Below are positions 1-7,215 of a stretch of DNA of 13,781 nucleotides, in pieces. Numbering within the stretch: the first letter of the stretch is position 1; each line of letters begins with the position of its first letter. The stretch lies in contig CAZWMK010000058.1 in NCBI GenBank assembly GCA_964635065.1, positions 1 to 13,781 on the forward strand, written 5' to 3'. The notes under the pieces were generated by a model. The model was not told where the DNA came from and did no database searches. It worked only from the letters and a program-made list of their open reading frames with translations. This DNA is from CAZWMK01 sp964635065. GTDB taxonomy: Bacteria; Pseudomonadota; Alphaproteobacteria; Sphingomonadales; Sphingomonadaceae. The position numbers were made by a program, and so were the translations under genes.

Positions 1-1
1 C

Positions 2-1099
2 ATCGAATGCCAGATCGTTGATCGCGGCTGGTCGGAAGGCTGGGTCGTGCCGCAGGTGTCGCCGCGCAAGACGGGCAAGCGTGTGGCGGTCGTCGGTTCC
101 GGGCCTGCGGGTCTGGCGGCGTCGCAGCAGCTGGCGCGCGCCGGCCATGCGGTAACGCTGTTCGAAAAGAATGACCGCATCGGCGGTCTGCTGCGTTACG
201 GTATCCCCGATTTCAAGATGGAAAAGCACCTCATCAACCGTCGCATGAAGCAGATGGAAGCCGAAGGTGTCGAATTCCGCACCAACGTCGAAGTCGGCGT
301 TACGCTGTCGATTGAATCGCTGCTGGAAAATTACGACGCAGTCGTGATGTCGGGCGGCGCGGAAGCGCCGCGTACCCTCGACATTCCCGGCGCTGAACTG
401 GATGGCATCCATCCGGCGATGGATTTTCTTGTTCAGCAGAACAAGCGCAACGCTGGTGATGATGAACTGCGCGCGGCGCCGAACGGCACCTTGTCTGCCA
501 AAGGCAAGCATGTCGTCGTGATTGGTGGCGGTGATACCGGATCGGACTGCGTCGGCACGTCGAACCGCCATGGCGCGGCGTCGGTGACGCAGATTGAAAT
601 CATGCCGAAACCGCCCGAAAAGGAAAACAAGGCCCTGACCTGGCCGGATTGGCCACTACGCCTGCGCACCTCGTCGAGCCATGACGAAGGCTGCGAACGC
701 GACTGGGCGATCCTGACCAAGCGCGCGGTGGGTAGCAATGGCAAGATCGAAGCGCTTGATTGCGTGCGCGTCGAATGGGTCAAGGGTGCTGATGGCCGCA
801 TGGAGCTGAAGGACATCGCGGGCAGCGAGTTCCAGCTGAAGGCCGATCTCGTGCTGCTGGCCATGGGCTTTGTCGGCCCGCGCAAGGCTGGGCTCGTTGA
901 ACAGGCGGGTGTTGCGCTCGATGCGCGTGGCAATGTGCAGGCGGATACCAATAACTACCGCACGTCGGTTGATCGCGTGTTCGCCTGCGGCGACATGCGG
1001 CGCGGGCAGTCGCTGGTGGTCTGGGCGATCCGCGAAGGCCGCCAGTGCGCGCGCGCTGTCGATGAAATGCTGATGGGTGCCAGCGAACTGCCGCGCTAA
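2..1099 (+). CDS. gltD: Glutamate synthase (NADPH) small subunit, 5'-truncated by window edge
   Basis: The reading frame is open from the window edge (first whole codon at 2) to TAA at 1097-1099, so this is the C-terminal three quarters of the protein; an internal GTG at 47 is not the true start. GltD is the FAD/NADPH subunit that feeds electrons to the large subunit GltB for making glutamate from glutamine and 2-oxoglutarate in the cytoplasm. The sequence shows the FAD-binding GSGPAG motif followed by the GGLLRYGIPDFK block typical of GltD, a second dinucleotide-binding motif GGGDTGSDC, and the C-terminal FACGDMRRGQSLVVWAI block that closes the FAD site. The usual length is about 470-480 residues; the missing N-terminal part should hold the cysteine-rich Fe-S region. 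gltB is expected upstream. It is a housekeeping gene and probably marks the border of the catabolic locus that follows. Confidence 0.96.
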   Translation: MECQIVDRGWSEGWVVPQVSPRKTGKRVAVVGSGPAGLAASQQLARAGHAVTLFEKNDRIGGLLRYGIPDFKMEKHLINRRMKQMEAEGVEFRTNVEVGVTLSIESLLENYDAVVMSGGAEAPRTLDIPGAELDGIHPAMDFLVQQNKRNAGDDELRAAPNGTLSAKGKHVVVIGGGDTGSDCVGTSNRHGAASVTQIEIMPKPPEKENKALTWPDWPLRLRTSSSHDEGCERDWAILTKRAVGSNGKIEALDCVRVEWVKGADGRMELKDIAGSEFQLKADLVLLAMGFVGPRKAGLVEQAGVALDARGNVQADTNNYRTSVDRVFACGDMRRGQSLVVWAIREGRQCARAVDEMLMGASELPR

Positions 1100-1118
1100 T
1101 TGCAGCATCAGGAAAAGG

Positions 1119-1155
1119 AAAAACCCGCTGAAGCCAGGCTTCGGCGGGTTTTTCT
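1119..1155. terminator. Intrinsic terminator shared by gltD and the convergent P450 gene
   Basis: Bases 1119-1134 pair with 1138-1153 around a three-base loop, with a single G-T wobble (1129/1143). The stem is GC-rich (CCCGC with GCGGG) and flanked by A-rich sequence on the left and a T run on the right, so it can end transcripts from either side. It lies 20 bp after the gltD stop and 20 bp before the P450 stop. Confidence 0.9.
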
Positions 1156-1174
1156 TATGCGTGGTCTGTTTCGG

Positions 1175-2428
1175 TCAGGCCGGCCAGCGGATGTGCATCT
1201 CAGTGATGGCGCCGACACCGCCGGCCTTGGCCGAAAAGGGTGCGCCGGGCACCAGTTCGAAATCGGGGATGCGGGCAAGCCATTCCCTGAGGAAGGTCAT
1301 GATTTCAAGTCGTGCCAGCCCGGCACCGACGCAGCGGTGGGGGCCGTTGCCCATGGTGGAATGCTGGCAGATGCCGCGATCAAGGCGTACCTCCTCGGCG
1401 GCTTCGAAGCTGCGTTCGTCAAGATTGTGCAGCGGCGACGGCAGATGGATGATGTCGCCCGCCTTGAGCAGAATGCCCGCGACCTCGACGTCCTTCATCA
1501 CCTCGCGGCCAACCGAAACGCTGCCGCAGCGGCGCAGGAATTCATCGGTTGCCGCCGGTATGATCGCTGGATTGTCGCGGATCTGCTGACGCAGTTCAGG
1601 ATGGTGGGCGAGGTGGTGGGTGATGAAGCCAATCATCGCCGCCACCGTGTCGAGACCGCCGAACAACAGGTTGCGGCACATGCGGGTGGCGGCGTCCATG
1701 CTCCACGGCTGGCCGTTGATCGGCGTGGCCATGATGCGGCTGAACAGATCGTCGCCCGGATTGGCATAGCGTTCGGCGACATATGGGGCGAGATATTCGT
1801 CGGCGCGACGGACGAGTTCTTCGGGGCCGACGGTGCCATCGGGGCGCGTCAGATGGCGGCCCAGTTCGCGCAGCATCGGACGGTCGGACACCGGCAGGCC
1901 GACGAGCATCAGAAACACGTTGATCGGCAGGACTTCTGCAAATTCCGAGACGAATTCACAGGTGCCGCGATCCTTGAAGCCATCGATCAGCGCGATCGCC
2001 AGCGTCCGCATCTCGGTTTCCATGGGCATGATATATTTGGCGGCGAAATTCTTGGCGATGGCGGCACGATAGGCCGTGTGTTCGGGAGGATCGAGCTGGA
2101 GGGGAATGAACTTCGTCATCTGCCCCAGTTCGCGCGGCACGGTCAGCACTTGGCTCGAAAAGCCCGCCGCATCGCCCCACATGCGATAAATGTCGCTGCC
2201 GCGTGTGGCGATCCAGTGGCCGCCATTGTGCGGCGTCCAGACAATATCGGGCAGGTCAGGCCGCTGGATCGTTTTCCATGCTCCATAGAAATCCTGCGCG
2301 ACGCCGGGCGGATTGTAGATATCGAAATCGACAACGCATTCAGGCGGCACATGTGCTGGAATCGAAACGGCTGCGACTTGGGACAAGGGGCGCTCCACGA
2401 AAATGACTGCCGGGTTGACCATAAGCAT
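1175..2428 (-). CDS. Cytochrome P450, CYP101 (P450cam)-like
   Basis: Soluble class I-type bacterial P450 monooxygenase. From ATG 2428 it has 417 residues (P450cam has 415); the frame stays open to an ATG at 2479, but 2428 has GGGA just upstream and gives a P450cam-like N-terminus. Recognisable in order (numbering from 2428): HVPPE near 26, DFDIYNP, NGGHWIATRG, the I-helix GGLDT at 257-261 (acid-alcohol pair for O2 activation), ExxR at 296-299, and the heme loop MGNGPHRCVG with the thiolate ligand Cys366. Similarity to P450cam runs along the whole length. Two differences stand out: the position of P450cam Tyr96, which holds the camphor carbonyl, is Thr (GQMTKFIP), and the nearly invariant Phe of the heme loop is Met. 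Camphor is therefore unlikely as substrate; a terpenoid or other alicyclic compound is possible. No ferredoxin or ferredoxin reductase gene is in the window. Divergent from the MaoC-type gene. Confidence 0.93.
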   Translation of the reverse strand: MLMVNPAVIFVERPLSQVAAVSIPAHVPPECVVDFDIYNPPGVAQDFYGAWKTIQRPDLPDIVWTPHNGGHWIATRGSDIYRMWGDAAGFSSQVLTVPRELGQMTKFIPLQLDPPEHTAYRAAIAKNFAAKYIMPMETEMRTLAIALIDGFKDRGTCEFVSEFAEVLPINVFLMLVGLPVSDRPMLRELGRHLTRPDGTVGPEELVRRADEYLAPYVAERYANPGDDLFSRIMATPINGQPWSMDAATRMCRNLLFGGLDTVAAMIGFITHHLAHHPELRQQIRDNPAIIPAATDEFLRRCGSVSVGREVMKDVEVAGILLKAGDIIHLPSPLHNLDERSFEAAEEVRLDRGICQHSTMGNGPHRCVGAGLARLEIMTFLREWLARIPDFELVPGAPFSAKAGGVGAITEMHIRWPA

Positions 2429-2518
2429 TATCCCAAGACAGGTCCACGTCGGGAAATAAGCTGATGGCGCGCCAGACATTAGCGATTATGCTGGCCCAAA
2501 GCAGTAGGGGAGGCGTTA
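2429..2518. promoter_or_regulatory. Divergent intergenic region between P450 and MaoC-type hydratase
   Basis: These 90 bp must hold both start regions. A perfect 10-bp palindrome TGGCGCGCCA lies at 2465-2474, and GCCAG (2471-2475) is repeated inverted as CTGGC (2491-2495). A strong ribosome-binding site AGGGGAGG is at 2506-2513 for the hydratase. No convincing -35/-10 pair could be picked by eye. Shared regulation of the two genes is inferred from the arrangement only. Confidence 0.4.
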
Positions 2519-3007
2519 ATGACTGAAGCCAGGGGCCGGCGCCCGGAACCACACCGTTATTTCGAGGATCTCGCAGTCGGAGAAACGCGCCGCTCGCGGT
2601 CGCGTACGGTAACGGCAGAGGAAATCCTTGATTTCGCGCGGCAGTATGACCCGCAGTGGTTCCATTCGGATGCCGAAGCCGCGAAGGAATCGGTGTTCGG
2701 CGAACTGGTGGCGAGCGGGATACACACTGCGGCTCTCTGGCGTCAGCTCGACCATGAAATAAATGGCGATGTTGATTTCGTCTGCGGCGTCGGCTGGGAC
2801 AATGTGCGCTGGAGCCGTGCGCTCCGGGCAGGGGACACGATTCACGTCACGTCTGAAATCATTTCGAAGCGGCCATCGGAAACACGCGACGATCGGGGCA
2901 TCGCGATCTTTCGCTGCAAGGTCGTCAACCAGGACGATATCCCGCTTTTGAGCTTTGACAGCATCAACCTTGTCTACACGCGCGAAGGGCGCAAGCGGGC
3001 GCAATAG
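2519..3007 (+). CDS. MaoC-like (hot-dog fold) enoyl-CoA hydratase/dehydratase
   Basis: 162 residues, the usual size of a single hot-dog MaoC-type hydratase. It begins YFEDLAVGE, a hallmark near the N-terminus of this family, and carries the hydratase-2 active-site segment with Asp44 and His49 (DPQWFH, in place of the canonical D-x-N-P-x-H), followed by FGELVASGIHTAAL. These two residues activate water for addition to a trans-2-enoyl-CoA; the reverse dehydration is also possible. The start at 2519 has AGGGGAGG five bases upstream. Its position next to the P450 and upstream of a CoA-transferase/thiolase operon suggests a hydration step on a CoA-thioester of the degraded compound. A hairpin directly after the stop separates it from the following operon. 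The exact substrate cannot be read from sequence. Confidence 0.9.
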   Translation: MTEARGRRPEPHRYFEDLAVGETRRSRSRTVTAEEILDFARQYDPQWFHSDAEAAKESVFGELVASGIHTAALWRQLDHEINGDVDFVCGVGWDNVRWSRALRAGDTIHVTSEIISKRPSETRDDRGIAIFRCKVVNQDDIPLLSFDSINLVYTREGRKRAQ

Positions 3008-3011
3008 ATGT

Positions 3012-3047
3012 AAAACGGGCGCCGGATTTTCTCCGTGCGCCCGCTTT
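3012..3047 (+). terminator. Probable intrinsic terminator after the MaoC-type gene
   Basis: CGGGCGC (3016-3022) and CGGA (3023-3026) pair with TCCG (3032-3035) and GCGCCCG (3037-3043), with one bulged T at 3036. The stem is preceded by AAAA and followed by CTTTCCT, a weak T tract. It starts five bases after the hydratase stop. Confidence 0.7.
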
Positions 3048-3239
3048 CCTCCCCGATAAACTCATCAGTGATGAACCGGCACTCTGCGGCGACCGTTTTC
3101 ATCAGCTCCATGGGGCATCGCTATGCCATAATGTCACAGTCGATACAATCACCGTTGTCTGTAAATTTTTAGCTTGCGCATTGCCCGTGTGGGGTCGCTA
3201 TGACAGAGCGGACTATAAGGGATCGATAGGGGAGGACGC
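3048..3239. promoter_or_regulatory. Leader/promoter region of the CoA-transferase operon
   Basis: Part of the largest gap in the window (3008-3239). It holds several small dyads: TCATCA-g-TGATGA at 3062-3074 (perfect six-base arms), GGCAT/ATGCC at 3114-3118 and 3123-3127, and ACAA/TTGT around a six-base centre near 3145-3160. The 3130-3180 part is AT-richer than its surroundings, as expected for a promoter. The ribosome-binding site AGGGGAGG is at 3228-3235, the same octamer as before the MaoC gene. No -35/-10 pair was clear enough to place, and no ORF is visible here. Confidence 0.4.
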
Positions 3240-4439
3240 ATGTCGCAGCCATTGGCCGGGATGAGGGTGTTGGATTTCGGGCGCTATGTCGCCGGACCAT
3301 ATTGCGCAGCATTGCTGGGCTATCTTGGGGCCGAAGTCATCCGCATCGAAAAGCGCGACGGCGGCGAAGACCGTTACATGCATCCGCTTGCGCACAACGA
3401 TGACGGCAGTCCGCGCGAGGGATCGCTGATTTTCCACACCGGTTGCAACAAGCGCAGCCTGACGCTCGATCCGGCCTCGCCGCAGGGGCGCGTGATCGTG
3501 AAGCAGCTGGTGGCGACCGCCGACATCGTTGTCGCCAACCTGCCTGCGGCCGCTATGAAAAGCCTCGGCCTTGATTACGACAGCCTGAAATCGGTGCGGG
3601 AGGATATTATTCTCGTCACGCAAAGTGCCTTTGGTTCATCCGGCCCTGATGCAGAAAAGCTCGGTTTCGATGGAGTCGGTCAGGCCATGTCGGGCGCGAT
3701 GTATTTCACCGGCATGCCCGGTGCGCCCGTGAAGGCGGCGGCGCCCTATGTCGATTATTCGACTGCCGTGATGTCGGCTTTCGGGGCTTTGTCTGCGATC
3801 ATCGAGCGCAACCGCACTGGTCGCGGGCAGGTGGTCGAAGCCTCGCTTTTGCGCACGGCGCTGGCGGTTTTCGGAAGTTTCGTCACCGAGGAATCGGCAT
3901 TGGGCCTGGGACGTGTGCCGACCGGCAACCGTGTCCAGACATCGGCCCCGTCCGACTGTTTTGCGACTGCCGACGGCCATGTGCTGGTGCACGTTGTTGG
4001 CACCGGCCTGTTCCGCCGCATCGGCCGTGCCATCGGCGCCGATGACTGGCTGACCGACGATTCGCTCCTCAGCGACGAAGCGCGCGGTCTTGCCGCCGAC
4101 CGGCTTTGCGACCGGCTGGGCGCGTGGTGCAAAACGCGGACGACAGAGGAGGTTCTAACCGTGTTTTCTCAGGCGGGCGTGCCGGCCGGGCCGGTGCTCT
4201 CGATCGCGGAGGCGGTGGCGAATCCGCATGTCGAGGCCGTTGGCTGGCTGAAGCGCATGCCTGTGCCCGGTCTTGATGGCGTGCCGGCGGTGGTCGATCT
4301 GCCGCTCGACTTTTCCAGCGGCCCGGCGGGCATCACGGCGCCCCCGCCCGCGCTCGGAGCAGACAGCGATTCGTTGTTGCGTGAACTCGGCTATGATGCG
4401 GCAGCGATTGCAGCCTTGCGCGCCGACAAGGTGATATGA
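3240..4439 (+). CDS. Family III CoA-transferase (CaiB/BaiF type)
   Basis: 399 residues, normal for a family III acyl-CoA:carboxylate CoA-transferase. These enzymes move CoA from a donor thioester to a free acid through a covalent aspartyl intermediate. Visible: N-terminal LAGMRVLDFGRYVAGPYCA and LLGYLGAEVIRIEK, the NKRSLTLD block near 70-77, the FDGVGQAMSGAMYFTG region, and Asp172 (PYVDYSTA) at the position of the catalytic aspartate (Asp169 in formyl-CoA transferase). The C-terminal segment AGVPAGPVLSIAEAVANPHVEAVG is typical of the family. The start at 3240 has AGGGGAGG four bases upstream. It is the first gene of a same-strand run with a thiolase/DUF35 module and probably activates the acid made by oxygenases and dehydrogenases of the locus; no CoA ligase is seen nearby. 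It could alternatively be a racemase of the same fold (AMACR type), but no evidence favours that. Confidence 0.9.
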   Translation: MSQPLAGMRVLDFGRYVAGPYCAALLGYLGAEVIRIEKRDGGEDRYMHPLAHNDDGSPREGSLIFHTGCNKRSLTLDPASPQGRVIVKQLVATADIVVANLPAAAMKSLGLDYDSLKSVREDIILVTQSAFGSSGPDAEKLGFDGVGQAMSGAMYFTGMPGAPVKAAAPYVDYSTAVMSAFGALSAIIERNRTGRGQVVEASLLRTALAVFGSFVTEESALGLGRVPTGNRVQTSAPSDCFATADGHVLVHVVGTGLFRRIGRAIGADDWLTDDSLLSDEARGLAADRLCDRLGAWCKTRTTEEVLTVFSQAGVPAGPVLSIAEAVANPHVEAVGWLKRMPVPGLDGVPAVVDLPLDFSSGPAGITAPPPALGADSDSLLRELGYDAAAIAALRADKVI

Positions 4440-4469
4440 ACAAATAAAAGACATGCCTGTTTGTTTTTT
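4439..4469 (+). terminator. Weak A/T-rich hairpin with T run (possible attenuator)
   Basis: AACAAA (4439-4444) pairs with TTTGTT (4460-4465), and TTTTTT runs to 4469. The stem is almost all A-T, with an alternative inner ACA/TGT pairing, so at most it reduces read-through from the CoA-transferase into the fusion gene. It is unlikely to be a full stop. Confidence 0.3.
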
Positions 4470-4537
4470 CCTCGGTCTTTGTGCTAAGGCAGAAAGAAAG
4501 ACGGGCAATGTCCGCAGGAGTGGGGAGCGTATCGCAT

Positions 4538-6007
4538 ATGGCTGACAGGATCGGCATTCGTCGTATGGGCGCCTATCTGCCGCTGCGCCGTCTTGATCGC
4601 GCAACGGTTGCCGCCGCCCATGCCTGGGCGAATCCCGGCCTCAAGGGGCAGGGGCGCGGGACGCGGGCAATGGCATCGTGGGACGAGGACAGCGTCACGA
4701 TGGCGGTGGAATCCGCGCGCATTGCGCTTGGCGCCGCGGGGTTTCCAGTCTCCGCGCTGACGCTGGCGTCGACGACCCTGCCATTTGCCGACCGTCTGAA
4801 TGCCGGTATCGTTGCAACCGCACTCGACCTTGGCGCCAGCATCGAGGCAGAGGATAGCGGTGGATCCCAGCGCGCGGCAACGACGGCGTTGCTCCGCGCC
4901 TTTCAGGCCGCAGGTGCCCATGAAGCAGCGCTGGTCATCGGCAGCGAAAAGCGCATTACCAAACCTGCCAGCGCGCTTGAACTGAAAAGCGGTGATGCGG
5001 CGGCGGCGTTCGTCGTCGGGCGTGGTGATGATCTGATCGCGGAGTTGCTGGGGAGCGGCAGCCGTACAGCCGATTTCGTCGATCATTACCGCGAGGCGGA
5101 CGAGGCGACCGATTATGTCCTCGAAGAGCGCTGGGTCCGCGACGAAGCGGTGCTGGGTTTTGTCCCGCCCGTGGTGAAGGCGCTGCTCGAGCGCACGGGG
5201 TTTGCGGCTGCGGCAATTGATCATGCGCTGTTCGCCCTGCCGTCGGTGGCCATGGCCAAGGCGGCGGCGAAAGCCATCGGCATCAACGACACGGCAGTTG
5301 GCGATCCGCTGGCCGCCAGGGCCGGGCAGGCGGGGGCGGCGCATCCTTTGCTGCTTTTGGTCCATGCGCTGGAAACGGCGGCGGAGGGCGCGCTCATCCT
5401 TCTTGTCGGTTTCGGGCAGGGGTGCGACGCGCTGCTGTTCCGCAAGACTGGGGCACCTGCTTATGACAGGCCCGAACAGGCGCTGGTCGCCCAGTTGGCG
5501 GGCGGGCGTGTTGAAGATAATTACCTGCGCTTCCTGTCGTTCAACGGCCATGTCCGCTATGATTGGGGCATCCGTTCGGAACGCGACAACCGCACGGCCC
5601 AGACGGTGGCATGGCGCAAAAGCCGCGACCTTTACGCCTTTGTTGGCGGCAAATGCTCGGCATGCGGCACGGTGCAGTTCCCGAAAAGCCGCACCTGCGT
5701 CAATCCGGCCTGCCGCGAAATGGACCGGCAGGAACCTTATCGGCTGGCCGAGACGACGGCGACGATCAAGACCTTTACCGACGACTGGCAGGCTTTTCAT
5801 CCCGATCCGCCGCTGCGTTATGGCAATATCGCCTTTTCTGAAGGTGGCAATGCGCTGATGGAAATTGCCGATGCGCCGTCCGGGGGGCTGCACATCGGAC
5901 AGACCGTGCGCATGGCATTTCGCGTCAAGGATTATGACGAGCGGCGCGCGTTCCGTCGCTATTTCTGGAAAGCCGTGCCGGTCGTGGCCGCAGGAGATGC
6001 GCAATGA
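4538..6007 (+). CDS. Fusion: HMG-CoA synthase/KAS III-like thiolase fold + DUF35 zinc/OB-fold
   Basis: 489 residues from ATG 4538, chosen because GGGGAG (4522-4527) lies upstream and MADRIGIRRMGAYLPL is the usual first strand of HMG-CoA synthase-like proteins; in-frame starts at 4508 (ATG) and 4481 (GTG) are possible. The first ~310 residues resemble HMG-CoA synthase/KAS III. The rest is a DUF35 module: a rubredoxin-like zinc ribbon C-x2-C-x10-C-x4-C (Cys373, 376, 387, 392), then an OB-fold that binds acyl-CoA in related proteins. The segment that normally carries the nucleophilic Cys reads SGGSQRAATTAL, so Gln111 (or a neighbouring Ser) stands there, and the usual catalytic His region reads FALPS. 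Condensing activity in the standard way is therefore doubtful. Its stop overlaps the start of the thiolase (ATGA at 6004-6007). Likely role: CoA-binding partner of that thiolase in carbon-carbon cleavage or formation. Confidence 0.85.
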   Translation: MADRIGIRRMGAYLPLRRLDRATVAAAHAWANPGLKGQGRGTRAMASWDEDSVTMAVESARIALGAAGFPVSALTLASTTLPFADRLNAGIVATALDLGASIEAEDSGGSQRAATTALLRAFQAAGAHEAALVIGSEKRITKPASALELKSGDAAAAFVVGRGDDLIAELLGSGSRTADFVDHYREADEATDYVLEERWVRDEAVLGFVPPVVKALLERTGFAAAAIDHALFALPSVAMAKAAAKAIGINDTAVGDPLAARAGQAGAAHPLLLLVHALETAAEGALILLVGFGQGCDALLFRKTGAPAYDRPEQALVAQLAGGRVEDNYLRFLSFNGHVRYDWGIRSERDNRTAQTVAWRKSRDLYAFVGGKCSACGTVQFPKSRTCVNPACREMDRQEPYRLAETTATIKTFTDDWQAFHPDPPLRYGNIAFSEGGNALMEIADAPSGGLHIGQTVRMAFRVKDYDERRAFRRYFWKAVPVVAAGDAQ

Positions 6008-7215
6008 GCAAAGGCAAGGGCATTTGCGACAAGGTCGCGATCATTGGCATGGGCTGTTCGAAATTTGGCGAACGCTGGGACAGCGGGCCGGATGACCTGA
6101 TCGTCGAAGCCTTCAAGGAAGCCATTACCGACGCCGGCATCGAGCGCGATCAGATCGAGGCGGCCTGGCTGGGTGTGTTCTTCGACGAACAGAATGTCGG
6201 CAAATCGGCGCTGCCGATGTCGATGGCGCTGAGATTGCCGAACATTCCGGTGACGCGCGTCGAAAATCTCTGTGCGACCGGCACCGAGGCGCTGCGTGGC
6301 GCGGTTTATGCGGTGGCGGCCGGAGCATGCGACATCGCGCTCGCGGTCGGTGTCGAAAAGCTGAAAGACACCGGTTATGCCGGCCTGCCCGAACGGACCA
6401 AGGGCAGTTTCGAGGATCTGTGGCTGCCGAACAACACCGCACCGGGCGCTTTTGCCCAGCTCGGCGCGGCTTATGCGGCGAAATACGGCATCGCCATGCC
6501 CGACCTGAAACGGGCGATGGCGCATGTGTCGTGGAAAAGTCACCAGAATGCGACCAAGAACCCGAAGGCCCACCTCCGCCGCGCGGTCTCGATGGAGGAT
6601 ATCCTTGATGCGCCGCTGATCGCCTCGCCACTGGGTACCTATGACTGTTGCGGCGTGTCGGACGGGGCATCGGTGGCGATTGTCGCGCGGCCTGAAATCG
6701 CGCGTGCGCTTGGCAAATCACCGATCGTTACGATCAAGGCCTTGCAGCTTTTGTCGTCGAACGGTGTCGAGATGAGCCATGCATCATGGGATGGCACGCA
6801 TACGCTGACGACGCCGATTGCCGCGCGCAATGCCTATGCCGAAGCCGGCATCCGCGATCCGCGTGCCGAACTTGACATGATCGAGGTGCACGACTGCTTC
6901 TCGATCACCGAACTGGTGCTGATGGAAGATCTTGGCCTGTCCGACGAAGGCAAGGCGCCAAGGGATATTCTTGATGGCCGCTATGATGCCGATGGCGCGA
7001 TTCCCTGTCAGATCGATGGCGGGTTGAAGTGCTTCGGTCACCCGGTCGGCGCGTCGGGTTTGCGGATGGTTTATGAAATGTATCTGCAAATTTCCGAACG
7101 TGCAGGGCCACGACAACTGAAATCGCCCCGGCTGGGGCTGACGCAAAACTTGGGAGGAATCCCGAATCGCAATGTTGCGGCATTGGCGATCATCGGGCGC
7201 ATGGGGGACGAATGA
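6004..7215 (+). CDS. SCP2-type thiolase (acetyl-CoA acetyltransferase-like)
   Basis: 403 residues, typical for bacterial SCP2/SCPx-type thiolases without a carrier domain. Visible: VAIIGMGCSKFGER at the start, the nucleophile loop VENLCATGTEAL with Cys90, HDCF at 296-299 in place of NEAF (a mark of the SCP2 group), GGLKCFGHPVGASGLRM with His346, and a C-terminal QNLGG (381-385) where biosynthetic thiolases have a second catalytic Cys. Cys90 and His346 suggest a CoA-thioester cleaving enzyme, by thiolysis or, with a DUF35 partner, by retro-aldol or deacylation as in Ltp2/ChsH2 and IpfD/IpfE. It overlaps the upstream fusion gene and the downstream SDR by 4 bp each, so translation is probably coupled and the products made in fixed ratio. 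Confidence 0.92.
   Translation: MSKGKGICDKVAIIGMGCSKFGERWDSGPDDLIVEAFKEAITDAGIERDQIEAAWLGVFFDEQNVGKSALPMSMALRLPNIPVTRVENLCATGTEALRGAVYAVAAGACDIALAVGVEKLKDTGYAGLPERTKGSFEDLWLPNNTAPGAFAQLGAAYAAKYGIAMPDLKRAMAHVSWKSHQNATKNPKAHLRRAVSMEDILDAPLIASPLGTYDCCGVSDGASVAIVARPEIARALGKSPIVTIKALQLLSSNGVEMSHASWDGTHTLTTPIAARNAYAEAGIRDPRAELDMIEVHDCFSITELVLMEDLGLSDEGKAPRDILDGRYDADGAIPCQIDGGLKCFGHPVGASGLRMVYEMYLQISERAGPRQLKSPRLGLTQNLGGIPNRNVAALAIIGRMGDE

Noticed and set aside
1100..2464. Long + strand open frame of about 450 codons opposite the P450
   Set aside because: It lies wholly antisense to a P450 with all family motifs; its product is low-complexity Arg/His/Ala-rich and it begins inside the gltD terminator. 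Typical of GC-rich antisense frames.
2465..2474. Palindrome TGGCGCGCCA as an operator
   Set aside because: A short all-GC palindrome is expected by chance in DNA this GC-rich; listed only as part of the divergent region.
2429..2479. P450 start at 2479 with 17 extra N-terminal residues
   Set aside because: No ribosome-binding site before 2479, while 2428 has GGGA and gives a length matching P450cam. Not excluded completely.
2516..3004. - strand frame the same length as the MaoC gene
   Set aside because: Complementary-frame shadow of the hydratase; the + strand frame has the family motifs and a strong ribosome-binding site.
4484..6004. Long - strand open frame of about 500 codons opposite the thiolase-fold/DUF35 fusion
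   Set aside because: Mirror of the fusion gene in the antisense frame; Arg-rich, no domain recognisable, no ribosome-binding site, and the + strand gene is embedded in an overlapping operon.
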